Counted from the stretch's first letter, positions 47,988-60,722 are shown. The stretch: 64,000 bases of DNA from Paramecium pentaurelia (GCA_905183005.1 CAJJDO010000064.1:383626-447625); one strand, 5' to 3'. Made by a program: numbers and translations. Notes: generated by a model not told the origin, from the sequence alone.

Positions 47988-48865
47988 ATGAAGAATAATT
48001 ATGTCAAAGAGAATTTCTCAAAACCTTAAGACTATTTAGATGGCACTTAAGATGAATTAAAAGGTAAAATTAAGATACTAATGAATAAATTACAAATCAC
48101 AAAGAAAGAAAAAGAAATTTTAACAAAAGAAAATCAAAATCTATAATAAGAAATATTACAAATGTAATCAAATCTTAGATGTATGGTTTCTGGATTTGCA
48201 AATACAAGCATAACATTTCCTATGGCAAATGAATTAAGTAATTCAATTGCAGAATTTTACAAATGCGAATGTTTTGATATTTTTTTTGATGTTCTAAGTC
48301 AAGAATTAAACATGAAAGGAATTGTTTATTTTTTTTAAACTGCTATGTTTAGAATAGATAAAATAATTAATGATTATTTTACACCTTTATTCAGAAATAT
48401 AATAGATGTAATTTTATATGTTTTAATATTTAAGGTTGGTTGTTTAACTACTATTGAAGGACCAATTATCAATGTATTAAGAAAGTCATTTCAAAGTAAT
48501 TACAAATAAATTTATGAAAAATGTATGCTTAATTTAAGTAGTGTTAAAATAGAATTGTAAAAAAGTTTAAAGATAAAAAATGGGGATAATATTGAAATAT
48601 TTTTAAGTATAACCTCAATTTAATACCGTTAGACAAGTTATCAGAAATAATGTTTAACTGTTTCATAAGTGATCCTTCTTTATAATTTGATATTTAATCT
48701 ATAGGACAAAGACAATAATTTAATTAAACAAGAAATGATCCTATTGATGGATTTCTAAAAAATAAAGAGGAATGCATTATTTTAATGCCTGGAGTATATA
48801 AAAATTAAGAATAAATGGCAAAGTCTTTAGTATTATCATATACCTATTAATTAGAAAATAACTGA
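47988..48865 (+). CDS. unknown protein with N-terminal coiled coil
   Basis: A 26-nt intron near 48606 is required; a second one of 27 nt (48411-48437, GTA...AAG, divisible by three and without TGA) is optional, giving 283 or 274 aa. The N terminus is coiled coil (GKIKILMNKLQITKKEKE); the rest looks globular, with IDKIINDYFTPLFRNIID, LSEIMFNCFISDPS and DGFLKNKEECIILMPGVYKN. It is divergent from the HSPA12-like gene, 68 bp between starts. Not recognised. Confidence 0.62.
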
Positions 48866-49497
48866 TATTTATATAAATATATCTTAAATAATTAGATACA
48901 TTGTATCTTATTTTCAAAATATTAATTTCATTTTATATAATTCAACCATCTTTATTAGAAATAAATAATTATTTTCCCTATTTTAGATCAATATCAAAAT
49001 TCTTTTCTTAATTGTAAATCTTACATAAAATGTTAAGTAAAAATAAGATAATAACATAAATTAATTATTTAATGAAGATGTAAAGTAATGCCCATATTAA
49101 ACAAAGGAATAATAAATGCAAACATATAATAGAATATTTTATACTCTAATTTATTATTTATGGTAATTCATTTGCTAATTTTAGATTATGTTTCTTAATA
49201 TGAATTGATAAGTACATTAATGAAATCATTTATATTAAGAGATTCTCTGTAATTAATGTTATAGTAATTAGTAAAAAAGCTTTGTTTATGAAAGTATCAA
49301 TTAAATAAAGTATATAAATACTAACATCTTATGGTTATTTGATATTCTGGACTAATGAGAGTTTCAACAATATAAAAAAGTTTGAATTTATATTTGATCA
49401 GCATGATTTCCAGGTTATCTATATATATTAGAATTTATCCAAATCAAGGAATATCATTAGAAATTGGCATTATTAATTTTATTATATTTTTAACGGA
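48866..49497. other. AT-rich region, possible 5' exons of the next gene
   Basis: About 630 bp. A hydrophobic, Ile/Tyr/Asn-rich plus-strand frame (about 49088-49497) is TGA-free if a 23-nt intron (GTTTC...GATAAG near 49190) is removed and it flows in frame into the next coding sequence. Its residue mix is what random AT-rich DNA would give, so I do not call it as coding. Confidence 0.4.
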
Positions 49498-51211
49498 ATG
49501 AATAAAGAAAATAACACTCTTATTCTTACTCAGAATTAAGTGAATAGAAAAACGATGAAAATTAATTCAAATGATATGGACTAATTTGTCAATTCAAGAA
49601 TTGTTCAATTATAAAAATAATTATTAGATAAAGAATTAGAAATTGAAAATTTATCAAAATTAAACTAAGATCCGAAAAATTAGAATTCAAATAAATATCG
49701 ATTATTAGAAATCAAACAGTAGACTCTTATAAGTGAGAATTAGTAAATGAAGACACAATTATAATAATATGAATCCTTAAATAAGACATTATAAAATAAA
49801 TGTGATTAATTTTAAACAAAGTTTGAATAATTAAATGCTGTTTATGAAGAGACTTAAAAATAATTAGAATAAGAAAGATAAGCAAAATACAATATACAAT
49901 TTTAATAATCTTCAAATCATATGGATGTCTAATAAGAAAAGATATTAATTAAAACTTAATTAGACAATCTCAGAAAAGAAAAGAGTTAATTAATATTAAA
50001 AGTTAAAGAATTAGAAAATTCATTACAATTACGTGAATAAAATACTAATACAAATTGTTCAGAACTATCTTAATTGAAATAATAGTTATAATAGTAAATT
50101 AAAAAATCATCAGAATATCTAGAGAAAACACATACATTGGAAGTCAAAAATACTGTATTGGAAGCATAAACTAAATCAAATCATTCTCATAATGATGAAT
50201 TGAGAAATTTAAGATCATAAGTTATTTAATTATAAAAAGATAAGAATTCTCATCTTGAAATATAATAAGACTTAGAAAATAAATTAAGATTGTAAACAGA
50301 ACATGTTTTAAAATTATAAAATTTATTAAATGATAAAACTAAATAATTGGTCAAATGTCAAGAAAAATTAAATTAATTTGAATCTATTGAAGAAGATAAT
50401 TCAATTTTATAATAGGATTTAGAAAAGATTACTAATTCAATGGAAGAAATATAATTAGAAAATTAAAGAATTGTTAAATTTTAATAACAAAAAATTGATT
50501 AATTAAAAAAAGAGCTATAATAAACAGATTTTATTAGGGAAGAGAATAATAGAAAATAGTAAGAAATTGCATAATTATAATATTAAATTGAAAAGAAATA
50601 AGGAGAATAAGAAAAAGAAAAAGAATAACTAGAAGAAGTAAAATATTTATTTTTAATTTTAGTTATCATAATTAAAAGAAATGTCAAAATAATGGGTTTT
50701 AGAAAAAGAAAATTATTTAAAGAAAATAAATTTATTAACTGATGAAATTGATAAAATTGCTAAGCAATAATATGATTAATTAAGAATTTAAGTGGAAACC
50801 TAAATATAAATGAAATTTTCAGCTGAAAAAGTACAATTAGAAAATCATATTTGGTAATTAAGTTCATAAATTAATGATTTGTAAGCATCATTAGAATAAT
50901 ATACAACTAAACATAGTTAATTAAATATTGAGAATGATTAATTAAGGGAATAAATAAATGAAAAACAAATTACCTAAAAAACAGTAATAGTTTTAGAAGG
51001 ATAGCTTAGAAATTCATGTAGTGAACTGGAGAAATTGAAAAATATGTTCATTCAAAGAAATCAAGAACTTGAATTAGCTAGAAATAAGATTTTAGTTCTA
51101 GAAAATTGTGCAAATTATGCTTAAGAATTAGAAAGGAAGGTTCAAACTTTAATGTAAGACAACTAAAGATTAAATTCAATTATAATGGATAGATGTAAAA
51201 ATAATTGGTGA
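49498..51211 (+). CDS. long coiled-coil protein, 562 aa
   Basis: From MNKENNTLILTQNQ to TGA 51209-51211 with a single intron (50638-50662). Nearly the whole length is uninterrupted heptad coiled coil rich in Q, L, E, N and K (for example QLDNLRKEKSQLILKVKELE and LENHIWQLSSQINDLQ). No globular domain seen. Such proteins in ciliates are commonly basal-body or cytoskeletal; specific identity unknown. The true start may be further upstream (see the preceding region). Confidence 0.72.
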
Positions 51212-51376
51212 AATACTTAATTATGAAATATAATAATTCACTTTTAAATAAATAATCATTATTATTATTATTATTATTTTAAATAGATTTGAAGAATAAT
51301 AATCATTTTCAATAATAAAATATAAAACTAAAATAGAAAATAATTAATAAAATATTATATAGAATATTTAATTAGA

Positions 51377-52133
51377 TCATATGTATAAATTTTCGCATTC
51401 ATCTATTAAATATTTTAAATCAATAGTTTCACTAAAATTATTCTTTATTTTAATATACCTATATAATTTTTTAACAATATCTAAATCAGCTATAAAATTT
51501 GCTTTAGATTTTAGTAATATTTTTAATTATTTTCTATCCTTAATAAATTTTGAATTATTTGCATCTTAATTGAATATTAAAATTGGAAAATAAAACAATT
51601 ATTATTATTAATTAAGCTATAAGGACTTATTTCTTTAAATAAGGGAATTAGCTGCTTTAATTCTGCAAACAATTTCTGCCAATTACTTTTTTTTAATTTC
51701 AACTATTTTTTACATATCAATCTAAATAATATCAAGATATACAAGTTATTCTTTTTGAATAGATTTTTGGCTTAATAAATTCTTTCCTAATACTAAAGTA
51801 TCAAAGTCAGCTTTAACCTTTTTACCTTCTTTTTTTAAAACTTTAGAGGCAATCATTACATTAAGAGCATCATAAACTCTTCTTTTTATATTCTACTCAT
51901 CTTTTGACTTTGATATTAAATTTATTATACATTATCACAATCTGAAATTCTACCTTCTTCTTAAATCAATTCTTAAATAAGTCTTTCTGCTACATCCTTA
52001 TAAGATGCGGATTTAAATTCAAAGACTATTTATTTAACTTTGATTGACAAATGTTTTAGTCCTACAGTTAAAAATCATTTTAAGTACCTTTTTAGGATTT
52101 AAGGGGTTCTTTTTAAGATTCATAATTTGGCAT
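51377..52133 (-). CDS. TFDP: transcription factor DP (E2F dimerisation partner)
   Basis: Introns of 26 nt (just after SQKG, near 52080) and 23 nt (near 51930) give 235 aa. The DP winged-helix DNA-binding domain is clear: GLKHLSIKVKQIVFEF, SYKDVAERLIQEL, and the recognition helix KRRVYDALNVMIASKVL followed by KKEGK. In DP proteins this RRVYDAL stretch contacts the E2F site and is followed by a coiled coil and marked-box-like dimer region, here QKEQLVYLDIIQIDMQK and on. DP pairs with E2F to control S-phase genes. No E2F gene is in the window. Confidence 0.9.
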
Positions 52134-52179
52134 TTTTAATTGTAATTAATTATGACTAGATCTATAAAATGATAAATAA

Positions 52180-52439
52180 ATGAGATACCTTTTTTATGGC
52201 AAGATTGCAGGAGGAGTTGATTTTTTGAGATTTGAAAATTTAGATGGTTTCTTTATTATTTATTAGGAGATAGTTTATTAGAAGGGTTAATTGTCAAACA
52301 TCATCTCTAATGGTTGTGGTTCAAAGGGTAATTGGGAATAGACTTTGTCAGATTGATTATTGATTTCAAAAGGGCTATTAGGGAGAAACAGATGTTTTTG
52401 AGAAATGCTAACGAATTAGGACTCGTGAAGCATTTATGA
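52180..52439 (+). CDS. small unknown protein, 79 aa
   Basis: A 20-nt intron (52247-52266, GTTTC...TTAG) joins MRYLFYGKIAGGVDFLRFEN to GDSLLEGLIVKHHLQWLWFK and DFVRLIIDFKRAIREKQMFL, ending LVKHL. The residue mix (Trp, His, Arg, Gly) and the local rise in GC set it apart from random AT-rich spacer, and it fits neatly between the DP start and the kinesin stop. Hydrophobic/aromatic character would suit a small membrane or mitochondrial subunit, which is a guess. Confidence 0.5.
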
Positions 52440-52495
52440 AGGGTTTGGGATGACAGGAGGATCATATGATCTAGAGTTAACATTATGATTAGTTA

Positions 52496-54923
52496 TCATT
52501 ATATATTTGTTTAATTTGAGTTATTACCCAATCCGAACTCCTTCAATTATTCATTTAATTCAGCTTCCTAAAGAAAGTAGATACACAATCATACTTATTC
52601 TAACAATTATTCATATTGTCCAAGCTTGTTTATGAAATCATTGATTGCCTATTATTTGACTTGTAAATTCTATTTTAATTTCACCATATAATCAGCCACA
52701 GCCACTTGATTCTGATCCAAAGAATTCAATAAGATCATATCCTAGTGAAGATAATGAAGATTATATTACTGATTTACATATCTCAACCATAACATCAATA
52801 TGATCTCTATGGAATACAATGATTTCATCTTCTTCTTACAATACTTTGCTTACTAATTCTTCATGTTATTAAGATAATAATTAATTTCTTTATTCTTATA
52901 TTTCTTATTCTGGATCCACTTCTTCCAATAATAGATTGTCTCCATCTTCACCTTAAAAATCATCATTTACAAATGGATCTTATTATTATTAATTTAAATT
53001 ATTATCTAAATAATGCTACATAAAATTGTTAGCCTATTAAGGAATAGGATTCATTCCAGGAATTAAGGGTTATTACTTTTAATAAAATTGATTATTATTA
53101 TTGATATAAGTTTATTAAGGATATTGCTAGAACATTTATTATTATTATGGAAATTGATTTTATTATTGTTAATATAGCATTGGGTTTTACTGAGCAATAT
53201 TTTATTTTTATAAATTGCTATACATCTATGGTTAAAGTTATTAAGGTTATGGATTTATGAATTACTATAGATTTGGTTATTGTTATTATTAATAAATATT
53301 AGGTTATTATGGATTCATAATTGGTTATTACATGAAAAATTATTAGTTTGGCAATTGTGTTTAGGATGTAGATTATTATTATTATTATGCTTGATTTGAC
53401 TAAACACTTTTGGATTTTGGAAGATTTTGAGGTAATTATTATTATTATTATTATTATTATTATGGTTATTTGGCATATGGATTAGTAAATTATTAATTGT
53501 ATTATGGTTATTATTATATTTATTATTATGAATTAGCTGATAATGTTCTTGTTGGTTATTAAGGTATTGGTTAAGGAGGTAATTATTATTATTATTATTA
53601 AGCATATTGAAATTATTATTAGTATTATTATGAAGATGTCATATTATTATATTATTAATATTTCTAATTGTTCATCTAAGTTAACCCACCTTAAGATCCT
53701 TGAGGTCCACTATATAAATCATCTCCTTCTTCATCTTCAGAATCAGGATTTCTATATTCTTTACGGATCACATTAGAATCTAAAGTAATAAAAATAAAAT
53801 GAAACCTGTTCTTGCTAACATCAATTCTCGATTGAGTGCATCTCCACCAGATTTCTATTCTTATGGTTTCTTTAATTCTTTGACTCTGTCTGCATATCTT
53901 AATGTATTTAATGTATGTTCACTATTAGCACTACTTGGTGATATATTACCAATCATGACAGTTCTGCAATTACCAATCAAACTATCTTTTAATACTAATG
54001 TAAGTTTGCTGCCTCTAAATGGAGTGTGATTCTTATTAAGATCTAAAGCTCGAATACACTCTTTCAAAGCCAAAAGAGATTTATTAATTTCTGCTCCATC
54101 AACTCTAGTAGTTTTATCTTAATCTCTAACATCAGCTCCTCTTTCACTACCTGCCAAATCAATAAAAGAAAGTTTGCCATGAACTAGCTTACCTTATTTT
54201 AAATTAATTTAAAGTAAAGCATGAGATCGTGATGATTCTGAATTTGCAGAGTTTTAAGAAGTTACTCTAGAGTTCTATCCATGTTGTATGATTTGCATAA
54301 GTTGCTGAACATTTTGAATTTTTTTTTCAGTTAATCCTTTTATTTGAACATTACCTTTGGCATCTTCCTATGCTGCCAATTAAGTTCTATCATTTAAGAG
54401 ATCAAACAATTTGCCACAGTAAATTTCATAAAAGGAAATAGTCACAAATAAATGACCATACTCTGGCTATTTGTATAATTGTGATGTTACTTACTCTTTA
54501 TAATATGCTGAATAGGTCATAACTAGCCATCAGATATAGTCCTGGTACATTAGCTTCTGGGTCACCAAGCATTGTGAATGTTTTACCACTACCTGTTTAT
54601 CCATATGCAAAACAAGTGCACTTTGCTTTATTAAAGGCTGCTTCAATTATTGGACGTACTGCAGTTGCATATACTCCTTCATTATTTACACTCTCATCAA
54701 ATGCTAAGTCGAAATTGAAATGATGCTATTCAACATACTTGGTCAGATCAACTTTCTACCTAAAAAAGAGAAAGTATATTGAATTTCAAAATGCATACTT
54801 GATCTCGCTCAACAATACTGTAGCTTAATCTTTCACTTATACAATATCTTAATCACCACGTGCTAATTCTTTCTTCCCTAATGGTCTCTTTCTGATTACG
54901 ACTGTTATTTTTGGTCCCTCCAT
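52496..54923 (-). CDS. kinesin-13 (MCAK-type microtubule depolymerase) with Gln/Asn-rich insert
   Basis: Five introns (39, 28, 26, 28 and 27 nt) give 759 aa. The motor starts almost at residue 1 (MEGPKITVVIRKRPLGKKEL), with P-loop AYGQTGSGKT, then SFYEIYCGKLFDLL, TPFRGSKLTLVLKDS, NCRTVMIGNISPSS and HTLNTLRYADRVKEL, all kinesin-13 style. It lacks the usual N-terminal extension of the family. After the motor comes an acidic patch (NPDSEDEEGDD), a roughly 220-residue Gln/Asn/Pro tract (about 53000-53650), and the conserved C-terminal helix (EDEIIVFHRDHIDVM). Kinesin-13s depolymerise microtubule ends at spindles and control cilium length. Confidence 0.93.
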
Positions 54924-54929
54924 TAATTA
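54924..54929. promoter_or_regulatory. 6-bp divergent gap between two start codons
   Basis: The kinesin-13 ATG (minus, 54923-54921) and the SNF5 ATG (plus, 54930-54932) are separated by six bases. Any promoter and both 5' UTRs must therefore lie inside the neighbouring coding sequences, or transcripts are nearly leaderless. Confidence 0.6.
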
Positions 54930-56149
54930 ATGTAAATACAAAAAGATCTCAAATCACGAATACAAGAAATACTCCAAAAACATAATATTAAATAAGTAGA
55001 TTTGGCAAGAGAAATAGGTATCCATCATAGTACTCTCTCCTTATGGATGCAAAATAAAAACAAACCAAGAAAATAGGACATCTCAAATTCTCAAAGTACA
55101 AGAATAGAAGAATTATTGGAAAGATGGATAGCCACCTTCCATGCTAATAAAGGTTAAGGAATGGGTACTGGATAATTCAGACTTCCTGATAGTAGAGCAT
55201 CTTAATTCTGTAATTACTCATTCAAATACAATATTTTAGTGTCTCATCATACTGTAAGGCCTGTTTTACCTATATCTAAATTTCATATCCTTAGAAATCA
55301 ATATTAAAATTCCATCAAATAATAAAGACAAGAAATCATTTTGCGTAAGACTTAAGAGCAATTAAAAAACAATCCCAATATTTCATTCCAATAAGCATTA
55401 AATCAATCTGTAAATCAATCACTAATTATTTACAAAAGGCTTAAGATATTCCCATTGAGCCACCAAAACATTAATAATTGGTACCAATCACTATTGATTT
55501 TGAATTGGAAGGTAAAAAAATTTACTAAACTTTTTGTTGGAATTTAAATGAATCTCATATGATTCCTGAAACCTTTGCCAGAATTATTACTGAAGAAAAT
55601 CAATTACCTTCAGTGATTGAATAAGAAATAACTACTCAAATAAAAAAACAAGTTTAAAATTATAAATGTTATTATCCTACTAAAAATGAGATGTTAAAGA
55701 ATCTTTATGTTGATTTAAGAGTTGAAAACATTCATTTCAAAGATTAATTAGAATGGGATATGAACAATACAATGAATTCACCAGAAGCATTAGCAGAATT
55801 GACAGCCAAAGAAATGGGAATGCCTGAATAATATGAACCTAAAATAGCTCATGCTTTAAGAGAATCAATTTCATCTTTAGAAAGATAAATGGAACCAAAA
55901 ACTGGAGAAGATTTTAGTAATTTAAAGAAAAGCACAAGAACCTTAATTGAAAGTAATGCTAATTTCAACTAATTTAAAAATGTTATGTTTTCGAATTAAA
56001 TCAATGATAAAAATTGGGTTAGATGTGAATTAGAATATGATCACTAATTTCAATGGGGTCCATCAATTGAACTACTTGATTAGAATGCCCTTAGAAATGT
56101 ATAAAAATAAGAGGATCGTAAAACTAGATATGTAAGGAGATAAAGATGA
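54930..56149 (+). CDS. SMARCB1: SNF5 / SMARCB1 / INI1 chromatin-remodelling subunit
   Basis: One intron (55410-55438) gives 396 aa. The N terminus is a helix-turn-helix-like segment (NIKQVDLAREIGIHHSTLSL, then WMQNKNKPRK) that I know from no metazoan SNF5; the middle is Gln-rich; the C-terminal half is the SNF5 domain with its two repeats: PITIDFELEGKKIYQTFCWN, PETFARIITEENQLP, VDLRVENIHFKDQLEWDMNN and SPEALAELTAKEMGMP. SNF5 anchors SWI/SNF-type remodelers. The end (RKTRYVRRQR) is basic. Confidence 0.92.
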
Positions 56150-56205
56150 TCAGCAATATATATATATATATTCATTTATTTTTTAATATAAAAATAATAA
56201 AACTG

Positions 56206-59200
56206 ATGGAAGAAGCTAATCAGAAACAAAATCTATCCTTCCAGATAGCTTAATTGGAAGAAGAGTACAATAATTACATAGAGTATTATGTCATTTAATT
56301 TTAGCTCTTCTGAGGTTGTTATGGAATACTATAAAAATCAGTAAACAAGTGGATTAGATAAGCATTTTCTGAAAATTGAAGAATGGTTGGATTAGGATGT
56401 AGTAATATATCTTATTTATTCAAAATAGAAAGGGAAATAAAATCTTCCATTAGTAATTGAGGCAGAAGATGGAGTAGGCAAAAAAACTTTACTTGTTAAG
56501 TGGATAGGATATCATAATGCAAATAAAAAAGGAAGATATTAGGATATCATAATTCCTCATTTTGCTATGGTTGGAGGAAATAATAGTAATTATTTCTATG
56601 CTATATATCGAATATTGGTTAAATTGAGGGAATTGCTTAATATAGGATAAAAAGTTGAGTTATTGGAAGAGAAGCTTAGAAAATATTTTGCTTACTGGTT
56701 AGACATTTGCAATTCACATATTGAAAATTAAATACTCAAAGAAGCTAAAACTTTATATAATAGAGTTATACTTATCTTTGAAGGTGTCAATCACTTTGTT
56801 GACTAAGGCAATGGAATCCCAAAAGAAGCTAATGTTTCCTTTTGGTTGCCTTAATTTTTTCCATCTAGAATCAAAGTTATTTTAACTGCTTCTAAGAATT
56901 CAGGAGCAATGTAATATCTATAGAAAATCAATGCACAAATTATATAAATCAAAGTGGAACCTAAAATAATAGAGAAAATGATAGAAACACATAAAAAAAG
57001 AAAAACATTCCTTGTAATAATTATAAATTAATATTATTATAGTCTGATTCACTTAAAGATAAATTATTAAATATTCTATCTTAAACTAAATGTGAAATGA
57101 GTTCCATATTTTGTAAGACATTTCTTTCCCTTCTGATTCCATATCCTAGTGTTGGAATAATTGGAGAAAGTGATGTTAGACCAGAAGCTATAGAAACTTT
57201 GGTTTCTTAAATTGATATGTCAAAATTGTAAGAGGTAACTAGTTTAGAAGATTTGGTAAATTTTATTTTGGATCACTATTAAGCAAAAATGTTTAAAGAT
57301 TAAGAAAAATTTATAAAAATGCTTCTATGCTTTACTATAACTTAAAAAGGTTTGATTATTTAAGAAGCATTAACAATTTGTTAATTAAATGAGAATGATT
57401 GGAAGATCTTTTTAGTATTCTTTAAAGTGTATCTTATGCATTATAAAGAGTATTGGATTATTAATAATGATATATTTAAGAGTATCATTTAAAAAAGATA
57501 TATCAAAGAGAATTCATCAGTTCCTAAATTACATGAAGAAATTGCTGATCATTTAAATAAATCAACTAATTCCATTAGAAAATTGGAAGAGTAAACATAT
57601 CATTTATTTATGGCTAAAACATATTTTAAGTTAAAGGAAATAGTTTCAGCTATAGAGAATTTTCTATTATTATTTAATCCTAATAATAAATATGATCTAT
57701 GTCGTTATTGGTAAAAATTAGAAGAATAAGGATTTGATCCAGTAATTGAATATAATAAAGCTATAGAAGGTTTTGCAATGCAATATCATCCTAGTAGTGA
57801 AGATATTTTTAGAATAATTGTATAAGTGTCAAGATTTTTAAAAGAATTTTGTGATTTTGAAACTTATTATACTCCTAGTTTTAGACATCCACCAATTTAA
57901 GGTATAGAAGATGAATTAGATGATATTGGATTATTAAATGAACTTTATAGAATGAATTTATGTTACATAATTGATGCTAATCCTATAAAAATTGGGAATA
58001 ATGATGAAAATTATAAATCACCATAAGAGAGAATTAATGAAAAGATTGAGAAACTTAAATCAAAATAAGTATTATAAAAAGATTAAAAATAAACTAAAAA
58101 ACCTGGTAAAGAAGAAGATATTAAGAAAACTTAACCTACTATAAGTTTATTGGAGAAAAAGAAGAAACCATAAATATTAACAAAACTTGAAAAATTAAAT
58201 GTTGATATACCATATAATAGAGAATAAGTTAAAAAGTTTTTTGAAGAGAAGATAGGAATTAGTAGTGTTTAAGAAGAGAAATTAAGGGAAAAGGAATCAG
58301 AAGAAGCTAAAATATATTAAAAATTAGAAAATGGATAAATTTCAATGAGAGATTTAGATATTAATTTAAGTAAAGATGAAGATATATAATTGAAAAAGCC
58401 AGGTTAATTAAAATTAACACATAATTAGATTTAAGTTAAGAAATTAGAAGAGTAATCATTAGTTAGTGAAAGAAAACCAACAGATTATTATTATAAAAGA
58501 TGGATTTGGATTTAATTTCCTTGGGTTTGTTTATCTGTTCATAGTGATTATTCTGCTAAAATGAAATAATGTTTTGCCAAAGCTACAGAATATATGAGTG
58601 TTTAAGAAGAAAAGGCATTTACAAAATAAGCATTAAAAATAGCTATTGAAGCTAAATTAAAGAAGAAGATGATGTATTAAAAATAAGAAGATTTAAATAC
58701 TACTAATATATTTAATGATAAAGAATTATCAGTAATACCAGTAAAATAAGAATAGAATACTTCAATTTTAACATTAATGAGATAATAAAATGAATTACCA
58801 GGTGTAAAAGGATTTAGAAGAGAGAAATCATTAGCTGATAATACTATTAATAATTAAAATCATAAATCTACTTATAGAGAAGTCAAATCAACAAAAATGC
58901 ATACTACTAGTTTATAATTCTTTATAACAGAGGATCAAATGAGTTTATCTTAAATTCATAAAGAAATAGAAGAATAGAAGAAATAATAACAATAAAATTA
59001 GGTTGATAAAAAATAAACAACTCTACCTGCAATATCTAAAACTTAAGAAGTCTCTTTAAATACAACAATGAGAATAATTGACAAATCAAAAATGTAAAAA
59101 GAAAAATACAAATAATTTAATCCTGAAACAATTAATAAATCTTCTTAATCTATTTTACCTAGATTAAAAAGTGAAATTGCACTTCATAATGGCAAAGAAC

Positions 59201-60658
59201 TCTATATAATGTTATAATAAGCAAAAGATTTAAAAAAAGAATTAGACAATATTATATATCAAAAGTAATATTCTTATATTTTAATTTAGTCAAGCAGCTA
59301 CTAAGAAATTAGCTAATTTAAGAACACTTTAACATAATGAAGGATTTGGAACAGATGTAGATACGGTTTCATAAATTTAAGATAAAGTAATATTTATTAT
59401 TATTAATTTATTTAGATTGAAAATCTAAAAAAATTGAGAGAGGAAGCAGAACATGATTATTTATTGAGTATGGTACAAGATAGTAGATTGAGAATTATAA
59501 TTAAAATTAGTGGTGATAATAGATCTTATAATGAAGAATGGATTAGAGATTTAAATTATTTATAATGTAATCTAAACAAATTGATTAAATATGAGAAATA
59601 AGATATTATTAAAATGGAAACTGAAATTAAATAAATACACACAATACATATATAATATGTAGATGCTTTTAATAATAATATGAACTATTCAAAATAAATG
59701 ATTGATTAAATCAATAAAACTGTTAGATAAAAAGAAGATTTTGATCATTTTTTTTAATAATCAGATTCTATTATACAATAATAATCATCTGAAAAGATGT
59801 AAAAATTATAATAATAATATGCATAAAATGAAGATAAAGAATAATAAAGAGTCAAAAGAATTTAACTTGAAAAAAATAGTAAAGCAATCTCTGATAAACT
59901 TGAAGTTCTTAGATCAACTATGGCTCATGTTAGTCAATATATAGAAGTAATTCAATAATGTCATATTTTTATATATAGATTGAAAATCCTGATTACTCTA
60001 AAGAATAGAATTTTGTTGAATTTTTAAATTAATTAGAAATTAAAACATCTTTAGAAGCTAAAATATCATTTTAAGAAGATCTATTAAGTGATTTGCATCT
60101 TAAACTACATAAATAAAAGATGTATTTAGATGTAAATTATATATTTATTTTAAAAGACTTTCAAAAATGCTAATTCAAATGAACATAAAAAATAACGTGA
60201 AAAAACAATTAAATATATTTAAGGGAAAGTTTAAGGCAATGAAACTATCTAAATGTTAATTGAGAAAAGAGATTTATAATTAAAATAGAATTAAGCTAAG
60301 GAAAAATAAAAAAATAAATTACAACTTTCATTATTAGATTATAAAGTACAAAAATTTAAAAATTAAATTATAGATAAGTATTAAAAATATTAGATCCAAA
60401 ATTTAGTAATCTAAATTGAAAAACCAATCTGAATAAGGAACTGCTATAAAAATAACATTAATTAATGATGTATTTATTTAATTCATTATTTTTCAGATAT
60501 ATGAAGATTTAACTAAAAGATAAAATTTCATTAAAGAGAAATTAGGTGAAGAAATGTTTTAATAATTCTTAAATAAGAAACTTGATTTTAATAAAGTATA
60601 CAAAGCTGCATTCAAATATCATTAAGATCCAACTTTAACATAAATGGAACCATATTGA
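56206..60658 (+). CDS. large P-loop NTPase (STAND/NACHT-like) with long coiled-coil tail
   Basis: Starts MEEANQKQNLSFQIAQLEEE, with an early 25-nt intron; further introns are visible near 57010, 59270, 59390, 59950 and 60130-60490. A STAND-type ATPase lies near the N terminus: LPLVIEAEDGVGKKTLLVKW (Walker A, with Lys after GK), NRVILIFEGVNHF (Walker B-like, the acidic residue is Glu) and FFPSRIKVILTASKNS (sensor region). Then helical-repeat sequence (TYHLFMAKTYFKLKEIVSAI), basic/acidic low complexity, and a coiled coil to the stop (QMEPY). The order recalls NPHP3/TPR-type ciliary proteins, but no exact family match is claimed. Confidence 0.7.
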
Positions 60659-60722
60659 AGTTTTATTAAAATATTCTATATATATATTTTATTAGATATT
60701 AATCAGATTTCATTGTAAGATC

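Noticed and set aside
53315..53605. Asparagine-rich minus-strand ORF (MLNNNNNNY...)
   Set aside because: Wrong frame of the kinesin-13 Gln-rich tract; the correct frame reads TAA as Gln and connects motor and C-terminal helix.
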